From assembly GCA_947626105.1 (NCBI GenBank), contig CANQQY010000012.1:1-43087 (forward strand): a stretch of DNA of 43,087 nucleotides. The letters are read 5' to 3'. The position numbers and the translations under genes were made by a program. A model generated the notes under the pieces. That model was not told the origin of the DNA. It worked only from the letters and a program-made list of their open reading frames with translations, and did no database searches. The stretch comes from an uncultured Clostridia bacterium. Its GTDB lineage: Bacteria; Bacillota; Clostridia; Christensenellales; Borkfalkiaceae. Below, piece after piece: positions 1 to 7,322 of this stretch (the first letter of the stretch is position 1; every line of letters begins with the position of its first letter).

Positions 1-177
1 CGGCGGAAGTGAATTCCGCCTAAGGCAAGTGATTTAGAATGTTTCGCTCGATTTCTTTGCTGCGCAAAGAAATACGAGCGAGGGGTTAAGATTTTGGCCT
101 TGTAAAAGCAATTCGGCCGCCCATTTTCTGTTGCACAGGACAGTAAGCCGAAGGGGTTCGGCGAATTGAGTCGCCCA
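1..177 (+). repeat. Structured interspersed repeat, copy A
   Basis: First of two tandem units with a 177-bp period. It holds an inverted repeat, CGCTCG (45-50) against CGAGCG (75-80), extended inward by ATTTCTTTGC/GCAAAGAAAT. The conserved word GAGGGGTTAAG, a TGTAA loop, TTCGGCCG, CAGGACAGTAAG, a hairpin GCCGAA/TTCGGC (147-152/157-162) and AATTGAGT follow. Bases 1-41 look like the 3' end of a preceding unit: hairpin GGCGGAA/TTCCGCC, then GTGATTTAGAA. Related copies lie at 178, 21590, 31665 and 42824. No reading frame is supported. Confidence 0.8.
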
Positions 178-393
178 CGGCGGAAGTGAATTCCGCCTAA
201 GGCAAGTGATTTAGAATGTTTCGCTCGATTTCTTTGCTGCGCAAAGAAATACGAGCGAGGGGTTAAGATTTTTACCTTGTAATTACGATTCGGCCGCCGA
301 CTTTTTGTTTCACAGGACAGTAAGCCGAAGGGGTTCGGCAAATTGAGTGCGCTGCCGCAAAAGCGTGGTTTTGCTTCGCGCAGTAATTTGGAA
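178..393 (+). repeat. Structured interspersed repeat, copy B
   Basis: Second tandem unit, nearly identical to copy A over its first 100 bp. Stem arms CGCTCG/CGAGCG lie at 222-227 and 252-257, and the GCCGAA/TTCGGC hairpin is retained. After AATTGAGT comes a different hairpin (GCAAAA paired with TTTTGC) and then the closing word CAGTAATTTGGAA. That word is shared with copy D at about 32010. The variable 3' hairpin and constant 5' half suggest a modular element. Confidence 0.8.
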
Positions 394-399
394 CGAAGG

Positions 400-688
400 G
401 CGGCCCTTGTCGCCCCTTCTAGGGGAGATGTCACGAGCTTGCGAGTGACAGAGGGGTTTCAAAAACCCTATCCCCCGCTACGCGGGTACTTCCCCTACGA
501 GGGGAAGCAAGAGGTGGCGCGCGTAGCGCGTCAGGTGGGGGTTGGTTCTCAATTATGCCCACCTCCGTCACCTGCGGTGACAGCTCCTCCTTGGGAGGAG
601 CCATAAAGCGCTTCTTCCGTAGGGGGTAAGGCTTGGGGAGCGCGGAAGAGGGGGAGCCGAGAGGATTTCCCGATAAAATGACATAAAA
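400..688. repeat. G/C-rich multi-hairpin repeat block
   Basis: Gene-free stretch made of short palindromes: CCCCTTCTAGGGG, a GTCAC/GTGAC hairpin, ACCCTATCCCCCGC/GCGGG, TTCCCCTACGAGGGGAA and GTCACC/GGTGAC. The first 60 bp recur almost identically at 15118-15187. Both strands contain open frames of 60-90 codons. They follow the repeat, lack a ribosome binding site and are not called genes. Confidence 0.65.
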
Positions 689-715
689 AAGCCCGCCGAT
701 CATATCGGCGGGCTT
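684..715 (-). terminator. Intrinsic terminator of the small membrane protein gene
   Basis: A 12-bp perfect stem with a 3-nt loop (689-715, AAGCCCGCCGAT against ATCGGCGGGCTT) is followed on the minus strand by a T run. It lies 12 bp past the stop codon of the minus-strand gene at 727. Confidence 0.85.
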
Positions 716-726
716 GGGATTTTTCC

Positions 727-966
727 TTATTCTTCAAGGAACATTTTGTTGTTGAGCGCGATCATAACGCCGTCGAGGATCGTAAGAACCCAGAACTCAC
801 CGAGGAGCGTGATGACAAGCGCCATAACGAGGTTGACTAAGCTCTGATTTTTGATGAATGCCGACCATCTGACAAGAAGGTCAACGATCCAACCAACGAA
901 AGGAATGATAAGCAGGACGATCTGAATTATCTTGCTCTGCTTATGAAACCAAACATCAAAATTCAT
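727..966 (-). CDS. Small hydrophobic membrane protein, unknown function
   Basis: A 79-residue protein with two hydrophobic stretches, roughly residues 13-33 (IIQIVLLIIPFVGWIVDLL) and 44-70. They are separated by a basic/polar turn, so a two-span membrane hairpin is likely. The ATG has an AAAGGAG site about 6 nt upstream, a consensus promoter (998-1026) and a strong terminator, so it is a monocistronic gene despite its size. I do not recognise the family and there is no enzymatic motif. It is transcribed independently of the phosphodiesterase operon behind it. Confidence 0.75.
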   Translation of the reverse strand: MNFDVWFHKQSKIIQIVLLIIPFVGWIVDLLVRWSAFIKNQSLVNLVMALVITLLGEFWVLTILDGVMIALNNKMFLEE

Positions 967-997
967 AACATTATCTCCTTTTCATTTTGATACTGTT

Positions 998-1026
998 ATT
1001 GTACACACTTTTTTTGCGCTTGTCAA
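998..1026 (-). promoter_or_regulatory. Sigma-A-type promoter of the small membrane protein gene
   Basis: On the minus strand, TTGACA (1026-1021) and TACAAT (1003-998) are separated by 17 bp. The spacer contains a run of seven A. The promoter reads toward the ATG at 966. Confidence 0.75.
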
Positions 1027-1043
1027 TAGCTTGACGAAAAAAA

Positions 1044-1607
1044 TTACAAAATCTTTTCTTTCCCGCCAAACTCCGTCAATTCCTTTTTCAGGAAGGGCTC
1101 GCCCGTCTCTACGTCCTTCCAAAAAAAGACGCCGTTTTCGAGGACGAGATAGGAATGGGGGGAATTTTCCTTCGGAATGGATACCGAGCCGCAGTTCACA
1201 TAGGTACAGTTTTCCCGTTCCTCAAAGGCGGGGACGTGGAAATGTCCGTTGATGAGAATATCGCCGCGGCGCAAAACGGCGGGCGTCAGGTGCCCGTGGG
1301 CGAGGACCGCCGTGCGCTCTCCTACCGGCAGGACGGCAAAATCCGCTTCCACGGGAAATTCGAGCACCAAGGTATCGACCTGGCTGTCGCAGTTCCCGCG
1401 GACGCAGAGGATCCGCTCTTTCAGCCCGTTGAGAATGGCGGCGCACTTCAACGTATCATATGCGCGGGGTAGGGGATTCCGTGCACCGTGATAGAGAAGA
1501 TCGCCCAGCAAAATGAGTTTTTCCGCGCCCTCCCCGAGAAAACGTTCCTTCAAGAGTTCACAGTAGTAAGAAGAGCCGTGGATATCCGACGCAATGACGT
1601 ATTTCAT
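1044..1607 (-). CDS. YfcE-family metallophosphoesterase
   Basis: A 187-residue calcineurin-like phosphoesterase of the YfcE/MJ0936 group, which hydrolyses phosphodiester bonds with two divalent metals. The metal-site motifs are in order: SDIHG near the N-terminus (residues 8-12), GDLLYHG, RGNCD, AHGH and NGHFHVP. The length fits the family (about 180). The longer open frame reaches back to 1868, but the start at 1607 gives the canonical N-terminus MKYVIASDIHG. That ATG overlaps the stop of the preceding HAD gene (ATGA), indicating translational coupling. Last gene of the minus-strand operon. The family is secure; the physiological substrate is unknown. Confidence 0.9.
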   Translation of the reverse strand: MKYVIASDIHGSSYYCELLKERFLGEGAEKLILLGDLLYHGARNPLPRAYDTLKCAAILNGLKERILCVRGNCDSQVDTLVLEFPVEADFAVLPVGERTAVLAHGHLTPAVLRRGDILINGHFHVPAFEERENCTYVNCGSVSIPKENSPHSYLVLENGVFFWKDVETGEPFLKKELTEFGGKEKIL

Positions 1608-2404
1608 AATTCTTTCCCCGATAAAATTTCTTTCATTTTTGCGATCACCCCGCCCTCCGTATTGGCGGGGATGGCATTCCCGATGAGCTGTTTCAGGGGC
1701 GGATAGGCATTTTCGGGCACATACGCCTTCCCGCAGGCGGCGAGCATCTCGTAATCGTTCATATGGTCGCCGAAGGCGGCGCATTCCTCTTTTTTGAACC
1801 CGAAAGCCCCCTGCAAAAAGCGGATCGCCTCCCCCTTGTCCGCCCCGGGCACGGAGACGTCGCACCATTCCCGCCCCGAAAGAGTCGTCCTAAGTCCCGT
1901 AAGGCGCGGGGGGAGAATTTTGATGCAGTTTTCGGCGGCGTCGATCATGTCGTAGACGGCGATCTTGCAGATCTCCTCTTTTCCGACGACCGTATCGAGG
2001 TTTTCCACCTGCACGCAGTTGGTATATGCTTCGAAACTGATGCTGCGGAAGGGCTCCGCGGCGTCCTCTATGTATGCGGAATGTTCGCCGCAGAGAAGGG
2101 GATAGAGATATGGTATGGAGCGGATCTCGTCCAAAACGCCCTTCAAGAGCTTGTCCGGGATCGGGACGAGGCGGAGCGTCTTTTCTTTATACTTGACGAG
2201 CGCGCCGTTTTCGCAGATGAAGATCACTTTATCGGCGACAGGCGCGAACAATTTTTTGAGATTGGCGTACTGTCTCCCGCTCGCGGGCGCAAAGAGAATG
2301 CCCCGCTCGTAGAGCGCGGCGATGAGGGGGAAGGTCTCCGCGGGGAGATTCCTGTCTCCGTCGAGGAGCGTCCCGTCCAGATCGGTGGCGAGAAAACGTA
2401 TCAT
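1604..2404 (-). CDS. Cof-type HAD-IIB phosphatase
   Basis: A 266-residue haloacid dehalogenase-like hydrolase of the Cof/YidA subfamily, which dephosphorylates small sugar or nucleotide phosphates. HAD motif I is DLDGTLL (residues 8-14), motif II is the ASGR segment, and motif IV is the GDHMNDYEM stretch near the C-terminus. The cap domain lies between, as in class IIB. It is 4 bp downstream of the cardiolipin synthase gene and overlaps the phosphodiesterase start by 4 bp, so the three are surely co-transcribed. Substrate cannot be assigned from sequence. Confidence 0.92.
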   Translation of the reverse strand: MIRFLATDLDGTLLDGDRNLPAETFPLIAALYERGILFAPASGRQYANLKKLFAPVADKVIFICENGALVKYKEKTLRLVPIPDKLLKGVLDEIRSIPYLYPLLCGEHSAYIEDAAEPFRSISFEAYTNCVQVENLDTVVGKEEICKIAVYDMIDAAENCIKILPPRLTGLRTTLSGREWCDVSVPGADKGEAIRFLQGAFGFKKEECAAFGDHMNDYEMLAACGKAYVPENAYPPLKQLIGNAIPANTEGGVIAKMKEILSGKEL

Positions 2405-2408
2405 ATCC

Positions 2409-3836
2409 TTAGATCAAAGGCGCGGCGAGCCGCAAGAGGCGGGTGAGCGCGCCGCGAAGTTTTGTTTCAGCGGGGAGAGGGGATCCTCCCGCCCATGCGC
2501 CGAGGAAATCGCGCGCAAGCGTTTCCGCAAGTTTCTTGTTTTTGACCGCGATGCCGCATTCCGCCTGCAAAAACAGGCTGCGGAAGTCCAGATTATAGGA
2601 CGACACAAACACCGTATCGTCCGAAAGCACGCTCTTTGCGTGCAGAAAGCCGTCCGTGTATTCGAGAACCCGCACGCCGCACCGCTCGAGCTCATGCGCA
2701 TAAGAGCGGGTGAGGAGAAAGGGGAGCCTTTTATCGGGAATGTGCGGGATCATGAGCCGCACGTCCGCCCCCGAAAGCGCGGCGCTTTCGATCGCCTGCA
2801 TCAGAGCGGCGTCGGGCGCGAGGTAGGGGGTATTGAGATAGAGCCTCTTCTTTGCGCCCGCAATGAGGCGGAGGAGCAGAAGCCGCCCCGCACGGAGTTC
2901 CCGCTCGCTCGCGTCGTCCGCAATGACGGCGCAGGGCGTGTTCCCGCCTTCCGCGGGGGACAGAAGGACGGGAGACGGATCCAAGGTACCCCATGTCCGC
3001 GCGAACAGCTCCGAAAAGCGTCCCGCGACCGCGCCCGTGACGCGCACGGCGGTGTCTTTCCAGTGCCCGAAACGGATCTTTTCGCCGATGTATTCGTCCG
3101 CAAGATTGACGCCGCCCGTATAGGCGATGCGGTTGTCGATGACGATGAGTTTTCTGTGATCCCGCCTGCCCGCCTTGCGGGAGGGAAAGCGGATGGGACG
3201 GAACACGCGCGCCTTGACGCCGCGCGCGGAAAGTTCCTTTTCATAACCGTCACGGAGCGTCGCGGAGCAGCCGAATCCGTCGTAGATGAGGCGGATCTCC
3301 ACCCCCTCCGCCGCTTTTTGTTCCAGAATTGAGAGCACGTCTCCCCAAAATATGCCTTCGGAAACGATATAAAATTCCAGGAATACGGATGCCTTCGCCG
3401 CTTTCAGATCGGAAAGGAGTTTTTCGTACATCTCTCTGCCGACGGGGAAATATTCGGCGGAAACAAGACGGGTCTCTTTGAGCCCGCACAGCGCCTCCGC
3501 AAGCGCGCCTTCCGACGTTTCCGAAGAGGGGTTTTCGGACATGCCCCCTTGAATATCCGTCATGCGGGGGCGACTGAAAAAGAGAATGCACAAAATAGCG
3601 CCCATCCACGGCAGGAACAGGATCAAAACGGTTTTGGAGATCTTATACTCCGCGGGGGAGCGGTCGCAGGCGACGGCAAGCGCAACCGCGAGCGAAAAGA
3701 TCCTCTCTGCGGCGGCGATGGGCGCAAGGGCGCGCGGCAGCCAAAGGGAGAGAAAGACGCCTGCAAGAAGGATGAGCAGCGCGAGAAGCGCAAAGGCAAA
3801 CAGTCTGCCGCAAAAAAACAAGCGAAGTTTCCGCAT
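2409..3836 (-). CDS. cls: Cardiolipin synthase (phospholipase D family)
   Basis: A 475-residue enzyme that joins two phosphatidylglycerol molecules to make cardiolipin at the cytoplasmic membrane. Two N-terminal membrane segments (about residues 7-32 and 68-88) precede two HKD catalytic motifs: HRKLIVIDNRIAYTGG around residue 225 and HAKSVLSDDTVFVSSYN around 400. The length is typical of bacterial ClsA/YwnE enzymes. The ATG at 3836 lacks a clear Shine-Dalgarno sequence (upstream reads TTCTCTCCT). No alternative in-frame start lies between it and the upstream stop, so it may rely on translation of the gene before it, 43 bp upstream. Confidence 0.92.
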   Translation of the reverse strand: MRKLRLFFCGRLFAFALLALLILLAGVFLSLWLPRALAPIAAAERIFSLAVALAVACDRSPAEYKISKTVLILFLPWMGAILCILFFSRPRMTDIQGGMSENPSSETSEGALAEALCGLKETRLVSAEYFPVGREMYEKLLSDLKAAKASVFLEFYIVSEGIFWGDVLSILEQKAAEGVEIRLIYDGFGCSATLRDGYEKELSARGVKARVFRPIRFPSRKAGRRDHRKLIVIDNRIAYTGGVNLADEYIGEKIRFGHWKDTAVRVTGAVAGRFSELFARTWGTLDPSPVLLSPAEGGNTPCAVIADDASERELRAGRLLLLRLIAGAKKRLYLNTPYLAPDAALMQAIESAALSGADVRLMIPHIPDKRLPFLLTRSYAHELERCGVRVLEYTDGFLHAKSVLSDDTVFVSSYNLDFRSLFLQAECGIAVKNKKLAETLARDFLGAWAGGSPLPAETKLRGALTRLLRLAAPLI

Positions 3837-3879
3837 AGGAGAGAAGCGCCGCGCGGTTTCCCGAACGGCGCTATGTATC

Positions 3880-4983
3880 TCAAATCAGGCTGACGATGTT
3901 GACCTCGCTGACGTCGTGTTCGGGGTGATCCCCGTAAGTATCGAAGAATTTCCCGACTTCCGCGGGACGGATGAAGCGCGCGGAAAAACCTTCCGTATCG
4001 ACCGCATGGGTGATGATGAGGTTGAGCGCCCGTTCGAGCTCTGTAACCTTCTGCACAAAATGGATGGAGAGCTGTTTTTTGAGCGCCTCATCCAGAGAAA
4101 AGGCGGCGTTGTCGGGCACGAAACCGCAATAGACGGTGTTCGTCTTGGGCGCGCTGACGCGGAAGGGCGCCTTATGGTTGTTCCCGGGGGCGCCGATCAC
4201 GAAGATCGCGCCCGAGGCGAGCCTTCCGCCCGTGATATTCGCTACGCCGTCCAGCAGGGAGTCGTCCGCGGGCAGGGTATAGTAGATGCCGCAGGTGCGG
4301 GCAAAGCCGAGACGGGCGGGGTCGGCGTCGATAAGGATGGGAGAGATCTGTTGGTAGATGAGCAGCTGGCAGATGAGGATCCCCATGACGTTCGCGCCGA
4401 TGACGGCGATGTGCTGCCCTTTTTTGACGTTGAGCCGCTCGATGGCGGAACGCCCGAGCGCGACATAGTGCGCGATGAGGGCGCGTTCATCGTTGAGAAC
4501 GTCGGGAATGGGCGTCATGTCGGCGGGAGCGACGAGCGCGAAATCGCGCAAAAAACCGTCCTGCGTCTGCCCGCAGACGGCATATTCGTCCTCCGAAAAA
4601 TCGATCTTTTCCGTGCCTGTGTAGGGACGGGCGCGGAAGGTGTGCAGAAGAACGCGCGTCCCCTTGGGAAAGAGGGGATTTTGGTTTTCGTCGGCGATGA
4701 AACCGACCGCAAAGCGTCCGGGAACGATGGGATACTTCACTTTGAGCGAGCCTTGATAGAGCGCCGCGTCCACGCCGCTCATAAAGACCTTTGTGATGCG
4801 CACCCGCAGAAGCTCGTTCTCCGTGGGATCCTTGTGTTCCGCCGCCGGAGCCTTGTTTTCCGCCGGGGGGATCTTATTTTCCGCGGCGGAAGCCTTGTTC
4901 TCCGCCGCAGGCGCCTTCGCCGCAAAAGATTTGTCTTCCAGCTTCTGTATTTTCCCGGGGGCGGTGAATTTCCAGACGTTCAT
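3880..4983 (-). CDS. Zinc-alcohol-dehydrogenase-like MDR protein, degenerate, with an AENK repeat
   Basis: A 367-residue medium-chain dehydrogenase/reductase-like protein. A GroES-like N-terminal part is followed by a Rossmann nucleotide-binding part (IGANVMG, then acidic ILIDAD). Positions that normally hold catalytic zinc ligands are changed. Where relatives read CG(S/T)D there is MSGVDA, and where relatives read GHE there is GRF. A zinc-dependent alcohol dehydrogenase activity is therefore doubtful. Residues 24-51 are four tandem 7-residue repeats (APAAENK, ASAAENK, IPPAENK, APAAEHK) inserted near the N-terminus. ATG 4983 is preferred over GTG 4989 because the TAAGGAG site is then 5 nt away. 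First gene of the minus-strand operon; function unknown. Confidence 0.8.
   Translation of the reverse strand: MNVWKFTAPGKIQKLEDKSFAAKAPAAENKASAAENKIPPAENKAPAAEHKDPTENELLRVRITKVFMSGVDAALYQGSLKVKYPIVPGRFAVGFIADENQNPLFPKGTRVLLHTFRARPYTGTEKIDFSEDEYAVCGQTQDGFLRDFALVAPADMTPIPDVLNDERALIAHYVALGRSAIERLNVKKGQHIAVIGANVMGILICQLLIYQQISPILIDADPARLGFARTCGIYYTLPADDSLLDGVANITGGRLASGAIFVIGAPGNNHKAPFRVSAPKTNTVYCGFVPDNAAFSLDEALKKQLSIHFVQKVTELERALNLIITHAVDTEGFSARFIRPAEVGKFFDTYGDHPEHDVSEVNIVSLI
4831..4914 (-). repeat. Coding minisatellite, 21 bp x 4 (AENK repeats)
   Basis: Four imperfect 21-bp units inside the MDR-like gene encode heptads ending ENK/EHK. The unit length is a multiple of three, so copy-number change would stay in frame. 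Confidence 0.75.
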
Positions 4984-5020
4984 AACCACTCCTTACCGCA
5001 ATTTCCGCAATTCTTATTTT

Positions 5021-5049
5021 ATTATACCGCAACAGGAAAAATTTTGCAA
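5021..5049 (-). promoter_or_regulatory. Promoter of the minus-strand MDR/cls operon
   Basis: Minus strand TTGCAA (5049-5044), 17-bp spacer, TATAAT (5026-5021). The promoter reads toward the ATG at 4983 and diverges from the rpmE promoter about 100 bp away. Confidence 0.8.
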
Positions 5050-5130
5050 GTGTTTCCCTTGAAATTCGCGCGGGGACGCCCCTAAATTTCAAAATGAAGC
5101 GAAGTTTTTTCGTTTGGCATGAAAAATAAG

Positions 5131-5159
5131 TTGACGAAAGCGGAAAAAACGGATATAAT
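5131..5159 (+). promoter_or_regulatory. Promoter of rpmE
   Basis: TTGACG (5131-5136), 17-bp A-rich spacer, TATAAT (5154-5159). About 35 nt of leader precede the rpmE ATG. Confidence 0.88.
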
Positions 5160-5197
5160 AGTCGGGTAAAGAGAAAAGAACACAGCGAGGTGATACT

Positions 5198-5401
5198 ATG
5201 AAAAAGGATATTCATCCCAAATATCACGAAGTCACAGTCGTCTGCGCATGCGGCGAAACGTTCAAGACGGGGACGACGAAGGACGTCGAAGTGATGAAGG
5301 TGGATATTTGCAGCAAGTGCCATCCCTTCTTCACGGGTAGGCAGAAACTGGTCGATACCGGCGGGCGTGTCGATAAATTCAAGAAAAGATACGGCATTTA
5401 A
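5198..5401 (+). CDS. rpmE: Ribosomal protein L31, zinc-binding type
   Basis: A 67-residue 50S subunit protein L31. The zinc-binding (C+) form is recognised by Cys16, Cys18, Cys38 and Cys41 in the contexts VCACGETF and [12 protein letters not shown]-terminal [12 protein letters not shown] and C-terminal [10 protein letters not shown] are typical. A GAGGTG site lies upstream of the ATG and a consensus promoter reads into the gene. It heads the rpmE-DUF1385/prmC-prfA order common in Clostridia. A terminator directly follows, so downstream genes receive only read-through unless there is a promoter I missed. In zinc-starved cells of other species this form releases zinc; no zinc-free paralogue lies in this window. 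Confidence 0.97.
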   Translation: MKKDIHPKYHEVTVVCACGETFKTGTTKDVEVMKVDICSKCHPFFTGRQKLVDTGGRVDKFKKRYGI

Positions 5402-5408
5402 CGACATT

Positions 5409-5440
5409 CAGCCCTTCTTCGTAAGGGCTGTTTTGTTTTT
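5409..5440 (+). terminator. Terminator after rpmE
   Basis: CAGCCCTT (5409-5416) pairs with AAGGGCTG (5423-5430), followed by TTTTGTTTTTT. It lies 8 bp past the rpmE stop. Confidence 0.85.
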
Positions 5441-5481
5441 TCCCGCGGCTTTTGAGATGCGGGCGCGGAATTGAAGAAACC

Positions 5482-7320
5482 ATGAGAAAGAAACCCAACC
5501 GTACATACATCGGCGGACAGGCGGTGATCCAAGGGGTCATGATGCGCGGAAAGCGCGGCATGGCGACCGTCGTGCGCGACGACCGCGGGCAGCTCCAGAC
5601 GGAGGCGCTCCGCATCACTCCGCCCGAAAAGAGGAGTTTTTGGACGCGGGTGCCCATCGTGCGCGGCGTCATCAACTTCTTCTCTTCGCTCGTCCTCGGA
5701 ATGAAAGCGCTCACGCGGAGCGCGGACGTTGCGATCACGGAAGAGGAAGAGACGCCCCCCTCCAAGCTAAGCAAATGGATGGCGGAGCATTGGAAGGTCA
5801 CCGTTTCGGACGTCGTCTCCGCGATCTCTTTGATCTTGGGCGTCGTTCTGGCGATCGGGCTATTTTTGCTCCTTCCGCAGTTCCTCGCGGGGCTGGCGGC
5901 GGATCATACAGACCTTTTCGACCGCGGCGACGTATGGTATTGCCTGCTCGAAGGCGGGATGCGGCTCGTCATTTTCGTCTTTTATATCCTCTTCACGCTG
6001 TGCTTCAAGTCCCTCAGGGAGACCTATATGTATCACGGCGCGGAGCATAAGACGATCAACTGCTATGAATACGGGCTCCCGCTCACGACCGAAAACGTCA
6101 AAAAGTGCTCCCGCCTGCACGACAGATGCGGCACGACTTTCATCTTCTTGGTGCTCATCATCTCCATCGTCGTGTTCGCGTTCGTGAGCCTGCCCCTCAA
6201 CCTCATGTACGATCATTTCGGGCTGACGGGGTTTGTGACGAGGCTCATCTCCATCGCCGCAAAACTTTTGTGCCTTCCGCTCGTCGCGGGGATTTCCTAT
6301 GAGATCCTGAAATTCCTTTCGCTCTTTCAGACCCCGCTTCTTCTGCCCCTCAAAGCCCCCGGCTTTTTGTTGCAGATGCTCACGACGCGGGAACCCAAGG
6401 ACGATATGATCGAATGCGCCATCCTCGCCTTCCGCAAGGCGTACGAGATGGATAACGATCCCGATTCGCCCGAAAAATTCTTTGTGACCGAGACCAAACT
6501 TCTGAAATTGCTTCCCGATATGAAGCGCAGTTTCGCCGACCGCGACATCGACGAGGCGGACGCGGAGTGGATCGTGAGCATGCAGCTCGGGATCCCCCGC
6601 AGCGAACTCAAAACGGAGCGCGTCATCACGCGGGCGGAATGCGGAAAGATCCTCGCCGTGTTTGAAGAGAGGCTCACGGGCAGACCGCTCTGGTATATCT
6701 TCGGCAACACGAATTTTTACGGCTACACCCTCAAAGTGGACGAGCGGACGCTCATTCCCCGCCCCGAGACGGAGGAGCTCGTCCGCGAGGCGCTCTCCTT
6801 CCTCAAAAACGGGGACAGCATGCTGGATCTGTGCACGGGGAGCGGCGCGGTCGCAGTCGCCGTCGCATGCGAGGCGGCGAAGGACAGGACGGTGACCGTC
6901 GTCGGCTCGGATATTTCCGAGGAAGCCCTCGAGGTGGCGAAGGAGAACGCGCGGCAGAACAAGGCGAACGTCAGCTTTGTCGCGAGCGACCTCTTCAAGA
7001 ACATCCGCGGGAAATATAACCTCATCACCGCGAACCCTCCCTACATCAAACACGGGGAGATCGAGACGCTTGCCCGCGAAGTGCGGGATTTCGAGCCCCG
7101 TATCGCCCTCGACGGCGGCGCGGACGGCCTCGATTTCTATCGGCGGATCGCCGAAAAGATCGGGCGGTACATCGTCCGCGGCGGCATGCTTATGGTCGAG
7201 TGCGGCGAAGGGCAGGCGCAGGACATCATCAAAATTTTCCAGAGCGCGACGCGCTGCGACTTCGCCATGGTCGTCAAAGACCTTGCGGGCGTGGAGCGGG
7301 TCGTCAAGATCGGATTCTGA
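5482..7320 (+). CDS. prmC: Fusion of DUF1385 membrane protein and PrmC release-factor methyltransferase
   Basis: A single uninterrupted 612-codon frame joins two proteins that are separate adjacent genes in most Clostridia. Residues 1 to about 310 are a DUF1385/YqhQ-type membrane protein (IGGQAVIQGVMMRG start; EHKTINCYEYG motif; membrane segments near 115-140, 160-180, 225-245 and 260-280). Residues about 330-612 are a complete PrmC/HemK enzyme: helical N-domain, PRPETEELV, SAM loop LDLCTGSGAVAVAVA and catalytic NPPY (ANPPYIKHGEI). PrmC N5-methylates the Gln of the GGQ motif in release factors; its substrate RF1 is encoded 2 bp downstream. ATG 5482 gives the usual DUF1385 N-terminus; TTG 5452 is also open. 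The fusion would tether PrmC to the membrane. Confidence 0.92.
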   Translation: MRKKPNRTYIGGQAVIQGVMMRGKRGMATVVRDDRGQLQTEALRITPPEKRSFWTRVPIVRGVINFFSSLVLGMKALTRSADVAITEEEETPPSKLSKWMAEHWKVTVSDVVSAISLILGVVLAIGLFLLLPQFLAGLAADHTDLFDRGDVWYCLLEGGMRLVIFVFYILFTLCFKSLRETYMYHGAEHKTINCYEYGLPLTTENVKKCSRLHDRCGTTFIFLVLIISIVVFAFVSLPLNLMYDHFGLTGFVTRLISIAAKLLCLPLVAGISYEILKFLSLFQTPLLLPLKAPGFLLQMLTTREPKDDMIECAILAFRKAYEMDNDPDSPEKFFVTETKLLKLLPDMKRSFADRDIDEADAEWIVSMQLGIPRSELKTERVITRAECGKILAVFEERLTGRPLWYIFGNTNFYGYTLKVDERTLIPRPETEELVREALSFLKNGDSMLDLCTGSGAVAVAVACEAAKDRTVTVVGSDISEEALEVAKENARQNKANVSFVASDLFKNIRGKYNLITANPPYIKHGEIETLAREVRDFEPRIALDGGADGLDFYRRIAEKIGRYIVRGGMLMVECGEGQAQDIIKIFQSATRCDFAMVVKDLAGVERVVKIGF

Positions 7321-7322
7321 AT

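Noticed and set aside
3562-5085. 507-codon plus-strand open frame opposite cls and the MDR gene
   Set aside because: Antisense shadow. It has no start signal and crosses the divergent promoter region.
7200-7322. Longer prfA reading from an upstream start at 7200
   Set aside because: It would overlap PrmC by 40 codons and adds residues absent from RF1. ATG 7323 gives the standard N-terminus.
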